Source: Alectoria sarmentosa
Taxonomy: Eukaryota; Ascomycota; Lecanoromycetes; Lecanorales; Parmeliaceae
DNA: 16,612 nt
Reading direction: 5' to 3'
Assembly (NCBI GenBank): GCA_009733775.1
Contig: WOGZ01000534.1
Coordinates: forward strand, 1 to 16,612
Shown: positions 1 through 9,364 of the stretch, piece by piece
Layout: each line of letters opens with the position of its first letter
Position numbering within the stretch: the first letter of the stretch is position 1
The notes under the pieces: generated by a model
The model's database searches: none
Seen by the model: only the letters and a program-made list of their open reading frames with translations
What the model was told of the DNA's origin: nothing
Position numbers and translations under genes: made by a program

Positions 1-2
1 TT

Positions 3-689
3 TATTATATAAAGTTTTTAAAAAATAATGTTAATAATTAATAATATATCGAATATAAAAAAAAATTTTTTATTAATATAATGTATAAGAGTTTCAAATA
101 TTTTCTATTTAAGTTTATCGTCGACTCAATTAATTATTATTTATTCGTTTATAAAAAATGAAAAAAGATTAAACAAAAATTTAATCAAAAGGTTACGATC
201 TTTAAAGCATATTTAAAAAAGTTGAAAATTCATTTATTACTTTTAATAAAGAAATATAAAATCAACTTTTTTCTTATAAAGTTTCAATTTATGTTAAAAA
301 ATCGAATTTTGAATAATGATAATGTGTTTAAATAATGTGAGAAAATTCTTATTATAATTATTATGCATAAACGAATTTTTAAACGCGTGCGCGAAGAAAA
401 CGATCGCGATTCGAATTTCAAATCTTTCGAAAACAAAAATGTAAAAGCTTTATTCTTGAATTCTCGAATTTTGAAGTTTAATAAGTTTAATCGTAACGAT
501 AATATTAAAATCTCGCACATTTATAAAAGTAACGAAAGTAAACGAAAAAACGAATTCGAAATCGAATATAAAAATTTTATTTGTTTTCATTATAACAAAA
601 AAGATCATATTAAATTTAATTATTCGAATAAAAATAAATTAATTATTTATATCGTCGTCGTTATAATAAAAAACGATTTAATTTCGTAA
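3..689 (+). pseudogene. gag: gag of element A (C-terminal half, zinc knuckle)
   Basis: Gag builds the virus-like particle, and its zinc knuckle binds the element RNA. In the frame of codon 363 the reading starts at the window edge, carries stops near 39-44, 165 and 333 that fit mutated Gln/Trp codons, and is then open from 363 to the stop at 687-689. A basic, Arg/Lys-rich stretch is followed by a CX2CX4HX4C zinc knuckle at 582-623. The first Cys (582) and the His (606) remain; the second and last Cys (591, 621) are now Tyr (TGT/TGC to TAT), as RIP on the opposite strand gives. The open stretch from ATG 363 is only the tail of gag, not a complete gene. Two stops in tandem (687, 690) end it; whether they are original or RIP-made is unknown. 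The pol frame follows in the -1 phase. Confidence 0.82.
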
Positions 690-707
690 TAGTTTTAAAA
701 GCGAAAT
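668..707 (+). promoter_or_regulatory. Possible -1 ribosomal frameshift signal between gag and pol of element A
   Basis: The heptamer AAAAAAC at 668-674 lies in the gag frame as A AAA AAC, the classic slippery pattern, 12 bases before the gag stop at 687. A perfect 6-bp inverted repeat, ATTTCG (681-686) and CGAAAT (702-707), with a 15-base loop, starts 6 bases after it. The downstream pol frame is -1 relative to gag and is open across the site. A-runs are common in this DNA and RIP has altered the bases, so chance is a real alternative. Confidence 0.35.
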
Positions 708-2929
708 CGAAAAAACGAAAAATAAAAACCATTTTTTTTATTATTACGAAAAAATAAATTATAATTTAAAATAAATTAAAATAATTCATTATTTTGTTTG
801 ATTTTAAAATTTATATTAATTTAATATTATAAACATTTGTAATTTAATGAAATTTATAATTTTATAATAACGTTATTTTATCGACGTTGAAAGCGTTAAA
901 CGATTAAAATATATATTGTTACGACGTTTATATATTAAATTATTAATTAATCGATAATTGAGATTAAAATAAACAATATAAAATATTATTTTATGTCATC
1001 GATTAAAAAAATCTTAACGTCGTTTTAAATATATTTATTTTAAATTAATTGCATATATTATTTAATTTTAAAACGATTTAATGAAAATTCAAAATCAATT
1101 TTGAAAAGATTTAAATTAAAAAACTTAATTAATTTATTATAAACATCGATAAAAAGTTTAATGTGTTTATAATTGTATACGCTATAACGACGCGAAGCGA
1201 AAAAAAAAACGTGTTTAATTTAAAAATCTCTAAAAAATTGTTAAAATATAAAAACGTTTTTTTTAAAAAAAAGATTAAAGTTTTATTTGTGTTTAAATAA
1301 GAAAATTATGTTATTAAAATAAAAGATGGCAAAAAATCGTTATATAAATTTTTATATAATTTATCTTAAATAAAATTATCGAAATTGCGACGATACTTGA
1401 AAAATGTTTTTTATAAAAATTAAATTCGACACTCAATTTTCTTCGCAAAAACGTCGATTTTATTTATATTTAAAAAAAATGACGAATTGCGTTTATATAT
1501 AAATTATAAAAAATTGAATGCGATAATTATCAAAAATCGACATTTATTATCTTTGATTACGAAAACGTTAAATCGCTTATATAACGTTAAGATTTTTATA
1601 AAATTAAATTTAAAAAATATTTATCATAAAATTCAAATTAAAAAAAGCGATAAATAAAAAATTGCGTTTCGAACTCGCTATAATCACTTCGAATATTTAA
1701 TTATATTCTTTAAATTAATTAATACTTCGATTACATTTCAAGCATACATTAATAAAACTCTTATTAACTTAATAAATGTTATTTATATAATATATTTAAA
1801 TGATATTTTAATTTATAACGTTAATGCGTTAAAATATTAATAATATATCAAATAAATGCTTAAACGATTGCGTTAATTTTAATTGTATATTAACTTAAAA
1901 AAATGTTAATTTTATATTAAACAGATTAAATTCTTAAGATTTATCGTGTTTATTAAAAGCGTTGCGATAAATCAAAAGTGAATAACGATTATCAAGAATT
2001 AATTTAAATCAAAAAGTTATTAAAAAATATAAATCTTTTTAAACTTTATAAACTTCTATCGACGATTTATTTATAGTTATTTTATCATAATTACGTTATT
2101 GATCGACTTGTTAAAAGATAATAAAAACGATAAAAAGTTTAAATTTTTTATATAATTCGAAGACGTTGAAAAAACGTTTTTATAATTAAAACGCACTTTT
2201 TCGAAAACATCATTTCTACGTCATTATAATCCGAAAACGAAATTGCGTATAAAAATTAATGTTTTCAATTTTGACTTTAAGATTATGTTTATTCAACAAA
2301 ATAAGCATAAATATTAACGTTTTATTATCTTTTAATTTCGAAAAATGATTTCTGTTGAATAGAATTATGAGATTTATAATCAAAAATTGCTCGTTATCGT
2401 AACGATAATGAAATAATAATAATATTATTTAAAAGACAATACTTATTGCATCAAGATTTGAATCGATTATAATAATTTTAAAGAATTTTTTAAATAAAAA
2501 AAGCTTAATTTTAAACAAACTCGATAAACTTTAAAATTAATCGTTTATAACTTTGAGATTTTTCATTAAATTAAAAAAATAAATCTTATCGATGCGTTAT
2601 CGCGACGCCTTAATTACGAAAAAGCATCGTCATTAAATATCAAATTATTATCGACACTTCAAAACAAGCTTACGCTTTAAATTAACGAAAAATTATTATA
2701 AAAAAACAAAAAAATAATCGTTATAATGACGTTTACATTTCAAATTATAAATGTTCAAATAATTATTTCAAAAAAAGAGATTAAAGTCGCATTTAAAACT
2801 ACGTATAAAAAATCGCATCGATCAATAAAGAAGTTAATTCGAAAATTATAATCTCATAATAATTAAATGCGTTTATTTTATATTAATTTCGATATGTTAT
2901 CGAAACGACGTTAAAAACGTAACAAAAAA

Positions 2930-3600
2930 TAAGCTTTTGATTTTAAAAAATTATTACGATATAATAATCGCTTTTACATTTCTAAAAATAATGTTATTAA
3001 AAAAAAACTCATTAATCGTTATTATAATAATTCGTTATTTAAACATTTTAACATTACGAAGACGCATAAACTTTTTATTTAAAAATATTATTAAAACGAA
3101 TTTTTAAAAGAGATTATAAAATATACAAAAATTTATAATATATATCAACGAACGAAATTATTATAACATTAATCGTATAACGAACTTAATTCGCTTCTCA
3201 TTATCACGAAATTATAAAAAAAACTTTTTATAAACTTCATTACGAGTTTATTATTAAACAAACTTAAAAACGTTATATATAACGTTATTTTAATAGTAAT
3301 GAATCGATTTACAAAAATAATTAAATATTTATTTATAAAAATCACGATCGATGTCGTTACGTTAATGAAAATATTTTATAATAAAATAATATATTATTAT
3401 AATATATTAAACGATATCGTTAACGATCGAGACTTTATATTTATCAATAACTTTTAATTAATCATTTATTTTCATTTCAAAATCAAGCGACGTTTAAACA
3501 TCGCCTTTTATTCACAAATTAATAAATAAATTAAACGATAAAATCAAATGTTGAAGTATTTTTTACGTGTATTTATTAATAATAAATAAACGAATTGAGC
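2930..3600 (+). other. Integrase domain of element A pol
   Basis: This part of pol would carry out 3' processing and strand transfer of the cDNA. The N-terminal HHCC zinc-binding region (about 2990-3150) reads with the first His replaced by Tyr and a YNIYQR stretch where the Cys-x-x-Cys pair is expected. The DDE core follows: the first Asp, in a MDFITSLP-like block, is Asn at 3233; the second Asp, in a VSDRG-like block, is intact at 3425; the Glu of the TDGQTERQ-like block is Lys at 3533. Two of three catalytic acids are therefore lost, both by G-to-A. The block after it (to about 3720) matches the YHPEIR-like segment that follows integrase in this fungal family. Confidence 0.85.
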
Positions 3601-4117
3601 TAAATTATTATTTATGACAAAATTTATATATATAAACAATTAACATTTCTTTATCGAAACGACATCGTTTTTCTTAATGTATAATTATCATTTTGAAATT
3701 CGATGAAAAATCGAAAACGATTTTATTAAAAAAAAGATATTCGTTATAAATAATAAAATAAAAAGATTATAAACATTATAAAATGAAATTATAAATCATC
3801 TTTAAAGCGTTATCACAATTATGATTAAATAATATAACAAATCGCATCAATCTCAAAATTATAAAATAAACGATTTAATAATGTTAACGATTAAGAATCT
3901 TAAATAAAAACGTTTAAACAAAAAGTTATTTTATAAATTCGTAAAAAAATTTTAAATCACGAATAAAATAAACGCATAAACGTATCGATTATTATTGTCT
4001 TTTTTTTATAAAATTCATAATATCTTTTATATATCATTATTTAAATCTTATCATCATCGCGAATACGCGAATAAAACGAATATTTTATTTATATAAACTT
4101 TTAATCTTATCGATAAC

Positions 4118-4270
4118 GATGAAATGTAAAAAATTGAAAAAATTATCAATAAAATCAAAAACAAAAAAGGCGTTTAATATAAAATTAAATTAATTAATTA
4201 AAACGATGAATATAATTAATGAATATCAAACGAGAATATTTTAAATATTAACGATTTAATCGATATTTTT
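4118..4270 (+). other. Chromodomain of element A pol
   Basis: Chromodomains on gypsy integrases bind modified histones and bias insertion to heterochromatin. Here the fold signature is readable: an E-K/W-x-I-E-K-I-I start at 4121, a charged turn rich in Lys/Asn, Y-K-I-K-L in place of the usual YLVKW strand, and an N-D-E-Y-N segment before the C-terminal helix that ends in D-L-I-N-I-F. Two TAA codons (4127 and in the WKG-like block) stand at conserved Trp positions. It is in frame with the integrase. Confidence 0.75.
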
Positions 4271-4479
4271 AATGAATAATCAAATAATAAACGAAAGTAA
4301 CAAAATAAAAAGCTCGATTCTAAAAAGCTTAATCGATCATATAAAACATTATCGCGCAATAAATGAAAACGACGTAATAAGACTTAAATGCTTATTAAAA
4401 ATTATAATGTTTAAAAGCGATATTTTTATTACGAGCGCGTTTTTAAATTTTTATTATAATGAACATATATGTTAAAAAA

Positions 4480-6365
4480 TGATATTATTATTTATTATTT
4501 AAATTATAAAATGTTATAATAAAAATGTGTCGCATCAAAATATATGTTATTATTATAAACATAATTCTTAAAAAGAATATTTAAAAATGTTATTGAAAAG
4601 ATTATTTTGAACTTTTTATGTTAGCGCTATTATAAAAATAAGTCGTTATTTAATCTTATCACATCTTTTCGATATTATAAATCTCTTAATCGAACATCAA
4701 ATCGAGAATAAATTTCTTAAGAAAAATCGATGATTTAACGTTATCATTATTCATAAAATTATTCGTTAAAATAACATTTAATTTCAAATTCTTCGAAAAA
4801 AATTTATTATTTTTCGTTAACTTCTTTTCGAATTCACATAAATTATTAAATTTTTGATTTAAAAACATGTTTATATTTTTTAATTCGTCGATACGCTCAT
4901 TTATCGCGTTAAGCTTATATTGTAAATTAATAATAATAATAAAAATAATCGAAATTGTCGTTATTATGCGTTTTTATTATTTGTGTTATTAAATAATTCT
5001 TTTATTAATATGCGTTCGTGCGCGAACAAAATTAAATGTTAAATTATAACGTTATACACGTCGCAAATTTCTTCGCATTTTATTTTGATAAATAAACGAA
5101 ATCTTAACGCAATAATTAATGTTACGCTTATTTATTTTACATTTAATATAAAAAAAAAACTCATCGCGAATATAAAGATCATCTTTTTTACAAAAACAAA
5201 TTTTGTATAATAAATCGATTATTATAAATTATTAACGATATCGATTATTGAGCGATGATAAAACAAAATAATTAACAATTAACAATTGTGATTATTAAGC
5301 GACAATGAATTTATTATTAATAATGTTAATAATAATAATGCTATTATTAATGCTAATGCTATTATTTTATTATATAAAATATTTACGAAACGTGTTAACG
5401 AAATCATTAAACGCAAATAACGAAGTTACGATATTTATAATAATCTTAAATTTATACTATAACGAGAAGATTATATACGAAATTAATTATAATATTATCG
5501 TCATCGCATAATTAAATTAAACACTTATAAATGAGATAAAAGAAATTACGAAAAAAGAAAAAAAAATTAAAAAATTGGGCTTTTATATATAATTCAACGT
5601 CGCGATGCGATAACAAGCGAATATCGAATGATAACGCGCGTCTCAACAACGTTAACGAATGTATATTATTATTATAATGTTTATAAAACACGTGATCTTT
5701 TAGCTTTATTGTTATTTCTTAATATAAAAAAAACGAAATCGTTATAATTAAAGCATCATCATCAAAGATTAAATAAACGAATATATATAATAAAAAGAAG
5801 TTTCTATTAACTACGTCGCTTCATTAAAAATGTTTATAATTTAACACTTTAAGAGAATGTTATAAAATTAACAATATAACATAACTATTATTATTGCTTA
5901 ACGTTAAAAAACTATTTCATTATGAATTACAATGTTACGTTATAAAGACGATAACGTTATGATAACTCTTTTCTCTTATTTTCTTTATGAGATTTAAAGA
6001 TTTTTTAATAAACATTATATAAAGTTCTTTTCTTAATATAAACGTTTAAAAATCAAAATTTAAAAAAAAAAACAATTATCAAATCGAATAATCGCATACA
6101 TCTCATATAAAATATGCGTTATTATAACGTCATTTTTTATGAGTTTTCATAAAGGCTGCAAGATTTAAATTCAATTAAATTAATCTTATAATTACCCCGC
6201 TGATAAAAATGCTTAATAAACATATATTTATTTGATATATCTCGAAGTTTTCTTCTAATTCTTAAAAATTAATTTTATCACACAATTTAATCATTAAACT
6301 TAATAATAATATTACGTTTTTTATATATATTTATTTATTTGCGCTTACTTAACGACGTAAATAAT
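4480..6365. other. Unassigned degraded interval between elements A and B1
   Basis: Apart from the minus-strand coiled-coil frame at 4686-4973 I recognise nothing here. The interval should contain the 3' LTR of element A, but no partner copy exists in the window to define it. It is A+T-rich with the same CpG-biased C distribution as the elements. A few less-eroded patches occur, such as an ACCCCGCTG stretch near 6193. An open plus-strand stretch at 5305-5511 is mostly low-complexity Leu/Ile/Met and overlaps an ATT/AAT-rich run; I do not treat it as a gene. Element B1 homology starts abruptly at about 6366. Confidence 0.5.
4686..4973 (-). pseudogene. Antisense open frame with a heptad coiled coil, unknown protein
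   Basis: On the minus strand the frame is open for 95 codons between a TAA at 4974-4976 and a TAA at 4686-4688; the only ATG of note is at 4866-4868, inside the coil. A Thr/Ile-rich start is followed by a 32-residue stretch with hydrophobic residues at nearly every a and d heptad position (Leu, Ile, Ile, Leu, Asn, Leu, Phe, Leu, Glu, Leu), then an Asn/Asp-rich acidic segment. After the stop the same frame continues with readable residues and several stops. I cannot name it. The layout of coiled coil then acidic linker resembles the N-terminal part of gag in element B2, so a third element in inverted orientation is one reading; an RIP-hit host gene is another. Confidence 0.4.
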
Positions 6366-7903
6366 ACGTTTTATAAAATCGTTTAAATTTCGATAATATC
6401 GAGTTCGAGATTAATGTTATTAATAATTTTCTTTATTATAAAGTGTTTAAAGTAAATAAAGTCGATAACGAATATAACGAAATATGTGAGATAATTATTA
6501 ATGATAAAAAGAAATTAAGAGATATCACACTTAATAAATGCGTTATTATAAACGATATTTTTTATTATAAAGATCGTATATGAGTATTTAAATTTATATA
6601 TACGATTATTATTCAAAAAATACACGATTAATTTATATATAATCATTCAGAAATCGCTTATATATATGAATTATTTAAACGAAAATATTATTAAAAAAGT
6701 ATAAAAATAACAATCGTCACATATATTAATAATTATTACATTTACAAAAAAATCAAAATTTTCAAACATCGTAAACATAACTTATTATAATTATTCTCAA
6801 TTTTATAAAAACGTTAATAAAACATTTTTATAAACTTCATCGTCGATTTATTATTATCAAAAAGTTATAACGTTATATAAGTTATAATGAATTATTTAAT
6901 TAAAAAGCGTCATTACGTATTATATATAATGAAAAATAATAACACATTTATTAAAAATATTATTGAAATGCTTATTAGAAAAATCTTTCGTATATACGAA
7001 TTATCAACATTAATAATGTTCGATCGAGGTTTATAATTTGTTATTATAATATAAAAATCTTTTTGCAAAAAACTCGATATTCAAATTAAATTATTTACGA
7101 TCTTTTATTTTAAAACAAATGAATAAACGAAACGAAATAATTAGAACTTGAAACGTTATTTGCGTATTTATTATAATCATATATAAAACGATTAAGTTAA
7201 ATGAATATTTATAATCGAATTTGCGAATAATAATAATGTTTTAACCTTTATTAATGTATCGCTTTTTTATGTAAATAAAGATTTTTATTTTCGTATAAGC
7301 TTTAATTTTAATATTATTAATTACGTTATCATTCGAAAACGTTTTAATGTTATAAAAGTAAAAAATATCATCGATTATATGCAAGATATTTTCGTTTATA
7401 TACGCGATAACTTAAATAAAACACAATTTGCGATGATCGGATAAATTAATCGTTATAAAAAAGATATAACGTTTAAAAAAAGCGATTTCGTCTTTTTTAA
7501 TAACAAAAACATTATTATTAATAAATTATTTAAGAAATTGAATGACAAAATGTTTGATTTATTCAAAATCATATTCATTATCGATTCTTTTTATAAATTA
7601 AAATTATTTAAAATCATAAAAATTTATAACGTTTTTCATTTTAAACTCTTAAATCTCGTTATTATTAATTTATTATTTAATTAAAAAAACCTTTCTTCTA
7701 AAATTATCATCGTTCAAAATAAAAATAAATAAATAATTGAAAATATATTAAATTCAAAAAGATTATGAAATCGTTTTAAATATAAAATTAAATGAAAAAA
7801 CGTCGATAAAGATTTCAATTAATATAATATTAACGAAGATAAATTCGATAATATAAAAAACGTAATAAAAGATTTTTATAAAAGATATTTAAATAAGTTA
7901 CGA
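6366..7903 (+). pseudogene. pol: pol fragment of B1: integrase and chromodomain
   Basis: Only the 3' half of pol remains, in one frame throughout. The integrase HHCC finger keeps both His (6623 and 6644, spaced HX6H), while the Cys-x-x-Cys pair is now Tyr at 6734 and 6743. In the DDE core the first Asp is Asn (6833), the second Asp with its Arg-Gly is intact (FDRG, 7019-7030), and the Glu in the TDGQTER-like block is Lys (7130). The GPF motif that follows reads D-L-F near 7559-7567. The chromodomain spans about 7724-7903: it opens with I-I-E-N-I-L (7733-7750), has a W/stop-x-Y-N-I-N block in place of the TWYPASNF-like segment, and ends with D-F-Y-K-R-Y, matching the DFHxRYPxKPG end typical of this ascomycete family. 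Many TAA codons replace Gln/Trp. Confidence 0.87.
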
Positions 7904-8660
7904 TAAAAAAATTATATATTACTCGATTAAATTAACGATTAATTTGTAAAAAGATTTTATTATTTATTTTTATTTTTATTTTTTTCTTTTTCACAATCGT
8001 TATTATCATAATAAGCAATAATAATTATATATAATTTTCGATTATTGTGCGTGCGTCTTCACGTCATTTTTTCAACGACAAAATCGATCGATATCGATGA
8101 CGATAATATATCGATTTAAGATTGAAATGAATACGCGATCCCCGTTATTCACATTATAAACATTTTTCGAATTTTTTTAACGTCGTTTTAAGATCTCGCT
8201 ATCGTTATTGTTAATTTTATTCGATATTATATATATAATAATTTATAAAAAAAGATTATTTAAAGCATTATTAAAATATATGCGAATTTTAAATAAAATT
8301 TAACGTTTACGACTCGATTCGATTTAAAAAATCTTATTTAATTATATCGCTTAATTTTTACGATTCTTTTTTCACTTAAAATATGAAATATTAAATAATA
8401 TTAAATATTTAAATGTTTTAACGACGATTATAACGTTAATTTTTTATTAAATCACGTTATTTTTAAACGTTTAAAACGATAAAATATTATAATATCGACG
8501 ATATTATTAATAAAATTTTTACGATATATTATTATTATCATTAATGTTTTTCAATCAAAAATAATTATTAATTAAATATTTCGAAGACATAAAACAAATT
8601 ATAAACACATTTCTTCGATTTTTATAGCGTTGAAATATCGCTTTCTAAAAAAAAAGATAA
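7904..8660 (+). other. 3' non-coding tail of B1 between chromodomain and LTR
   Basis: No protein domain was recognised. The first 630 bases are shared with B2 (15347-15974), so the segment belongs to the element and not to host DNA. It includes a C/T-rich stretch near 7975-7992, a cluster of ATCGAT-type words near 8084-8115, and a conserved block near 8130-8165. At the right end AAAAAAAAAGA (8647-8657) sits 3 bases before the LTR, where a polypurine tract primes plus-strand DNA synthesis. After about 8540 there is no B2 counterpart because B2 ends in a microsatellite. Confidence 0.6.
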
Positions 8661-8768
8661 CATTACGAGCATATTTTACATTTTTAATTAAATTAACTTT
8701 TTTTAACATTATATTTTTTTAAAACTATTCGATTAAACTTAACGTGTTTTAGTAAAAACATTTATTTT

Positions 8769-8776
8769 TATATAAA
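8769..8776 (+). promoter_or_regulatory. TATA-like box in LTR R1
   Basis: TATATAAA lies about 109 bases into the LTR, and the same word lies about 110 bases into R2 (9470-9477). Conservation of position between two mutated copies suggests the LTR promoter, but such words are frequent in DNA this A+T-rich. Confidence 0.3.
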
Positions 8777-8827
8777 TGCTTTTTTTATATATATATTTTC
8801 TTTTTACTTAATTGTCTTATTTAATAC

Positions 8828-8894
8828 ATTTATATAATATAACTTTATATTAATTTTAACATATTTATATAATTTAACTTTATATTAACTTTAA
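8828..8894 (+). repeat. 35-base tandem duplication inside LTR R1
   Basis: Two near-identical units beginning ATTTATATAAT start at 8828 and 8863. R2 has a single unit at the corresponding place (about 9529-9561), so the duplication arose in this copy after the two LTRs separated or was lost from the other. Confidence 0.7.
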
Positions 8895-8964
8895 TAATAA
8901 AATAAAATTATTACACTCACTTTATTTAAATTAATAATCGAATTTGAAAATTTATTAATAAAGA

Positions 8965-9360
8965 TTTAAATATAAATCGAAAAGATATAATATATTTTAC
9001 GAAATATATTATTTTAAATAATATTATATCGTGAAACGATATTAATAAATAAAATTTAAATAATATATTTTTAAATAAATATGAAATAAATTTTAATAAT
9101 TATTATAATATAATATAATATATTTATAAAATTATTTCACGAAATAATATATTTATAAAATATTTTATATTTTTATAACGAATAAAATAAAAATAACAAA
9201 ATATGCGCAACTTTTAATTATTATTTTAATTATTAATTTAACTTTAATATAATAAATATATATAATTAATATAATTATTAAATATATATAATTAATATAA
9301 TTAATATAATTATTAAATATATATAATTAATATAATTAACATAATTATTAAATATATAAT
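8965..9360. other. A+T-rich spacer between the two LTR copies
   Basis: No coding signal. C and G are nearly absent except in the loops or arms of three hairpins (8989-9010, 9026-9042, 9131-9148), and the last 110 bases are a tandem array. If R1 and R2 belong to B1 and B2, this is the host or older DNA between two insertions; if they belong together, it is the interior of a miniature LTR element. Confidence 0.6.
8989..9148. repeat. Three perfect CG-centred inverted repeats
   Basis: AATATATTT-TACG-AAATATATT at 8989-9010 has 9-base arms. ATATCGT-GAA-ACGATAT at 9026-9042 has 7-base arms. ATTATTT-CACG-AAATAAT at 9131-9148 has 7-base arms. The first and third share a TTT(T/C)ACGAAA core. Confidence 0.6.
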
Positions 9361-9364
9361 TATT
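9254..9364. repeat. Tandem array, 26/35-base units
   Basis: Four units start with AAATATATA: 9254-9279 (26 bases), 9280-9314 (35), 9315-9349 (35) and a partial one at 9350-9364. The longer units hold one extra 9-base AATTAATAT-like sub-repeat. The last unit runs into the start of LTR R2, which blurs the LTR boundary and any target-site duplication. Confidence 0.75.

Larger units (their letters stand above)
671..4300 (+). pseudogene. pol: pol of element A (protease, RT, RNase H, integrase, chromodomain)
   Basis: The polyprotein would mature the particle, copy the RNA to cDNA and insert it. All domains share one frame. The aspartic protease active-site region is at about 794-823: LFD is kept (Asp at 800) and the expected Ser-Gly reads Phe-Lys. 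RT runs from about 1380 to 2010; its YLDD box at 1793-1816 reads YLNDILIY, with the first catalytic Asp now Asn. RNase H is at about 2200-2520. A linker ending in a typical DALSRR-like tail (about 2585-2610) leads to integrase at 2930-3600 and a chromodomain at 4118-4270. Dozens of TAA codons stand at expected Gln/Trp positions. There are no frameshifts at the checkpoints, so point mutation alone killed it. The stop codon cannot be placed; the C-terminal tail after the chromodomain is Lys/Arg/Asn-rich. Confidence 0.87.
1..4480 (+). mobile_element. Element A: degraded Ty3/gypsy chromovirus, cut by window start
   Basis: This is an LTR retrotransposon remnant with the domain order gag (capsid end, zinc knuckle), protease, RT, RNase H, integrase, chromodomain, which is the Ty3/gypsy chromovirus order. 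The 5' LTR and the gag N-terminus lie left of the window. The pol frame is the same from 671 to about 4270 at every motif checked (first bases at 800, 1793, 2591, 3230, 3425, 3533 and 4118 all share phase), so decay here is by point mutation and not by indels. No 3' LTR could be delimited because no second copy of it is present; the right end near 4480 is an estimate from where the pol reading fades. Its integrase and chromodomain differ from those of element B, so this is a separate family. Confidence 0.88.
6366..8964 (+). mobile_element. Element B copy 1 (B1): 5'-truncated Ty3/gypsy chromovirus
   Basis: B1 matches 13811-15974 (B2) in the same orientation, offset by about 7440-7448 bases, with differences that are mostly C/T or G/A. 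It begins inside pol, in the linker between RNase H and integrase; sequence left of about 6366 has no match to the corresponding B2 sequence. Contents in order: integrase, chromodomain, about 750 bases of 3' non-coding DNA, a purine run (A9GA, 8647-8657) that could be the polypurine tract, and an LTR at 8661-8964. B1 is slightly less mutated than B2 at several codons. Confidence 0.85.
8661..8964 (+). repeat. LTR copy R1 (3' LTR of B1)
   Basis: This 304-base segment aligns along its whole length with R2 at 9361-9633, both starting with an ATTACGAGC word and both ending near TTAATAAAGA. The alignment is colinear apart from a 35-base tandem duplication present only here, which accounts for the length difference. 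A purine run lies just upstream, as expected for a 3' LTR. Terminal TG...CA are not preserved; RIP would turn them into TA...TA, so the ends are good only to a few bases. An alternative is that R1 and R2 are the two LTRs of one small non-autonomous element. Confidence 0.7.

Noticed and set aside
284..520. 78-codon minus-strand open stretch
   Set aside because: Lies antisense to the gag reading of element A, which has a zinc knuckle; it is a shadow frame.
4272..4475. 67-codon plus-strand open stretch after the element A chromodomain
   Set aside because: It is out of the pol frame (which continues Lys/Arg/Asn-rich in its own frame) and shows no motif. A pol tail after an unseen frameshift cannot be excluded, but there is no positive evidence.
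5305..5511. 68-codon plus-strand stretch with a hydrophobic start resembling a membrane segment
   Set aside because: The Leu/Ile/Met run comes from ATT/AAT/CTA low-complexity DNA; the rest matches nothing, and the region is RIP-mutated.
8989..9364. CRISPR array or origin of replication
   Set aside because: Units are contiguous A+T repeats without unique spacers, and nothing else suggests an origin.
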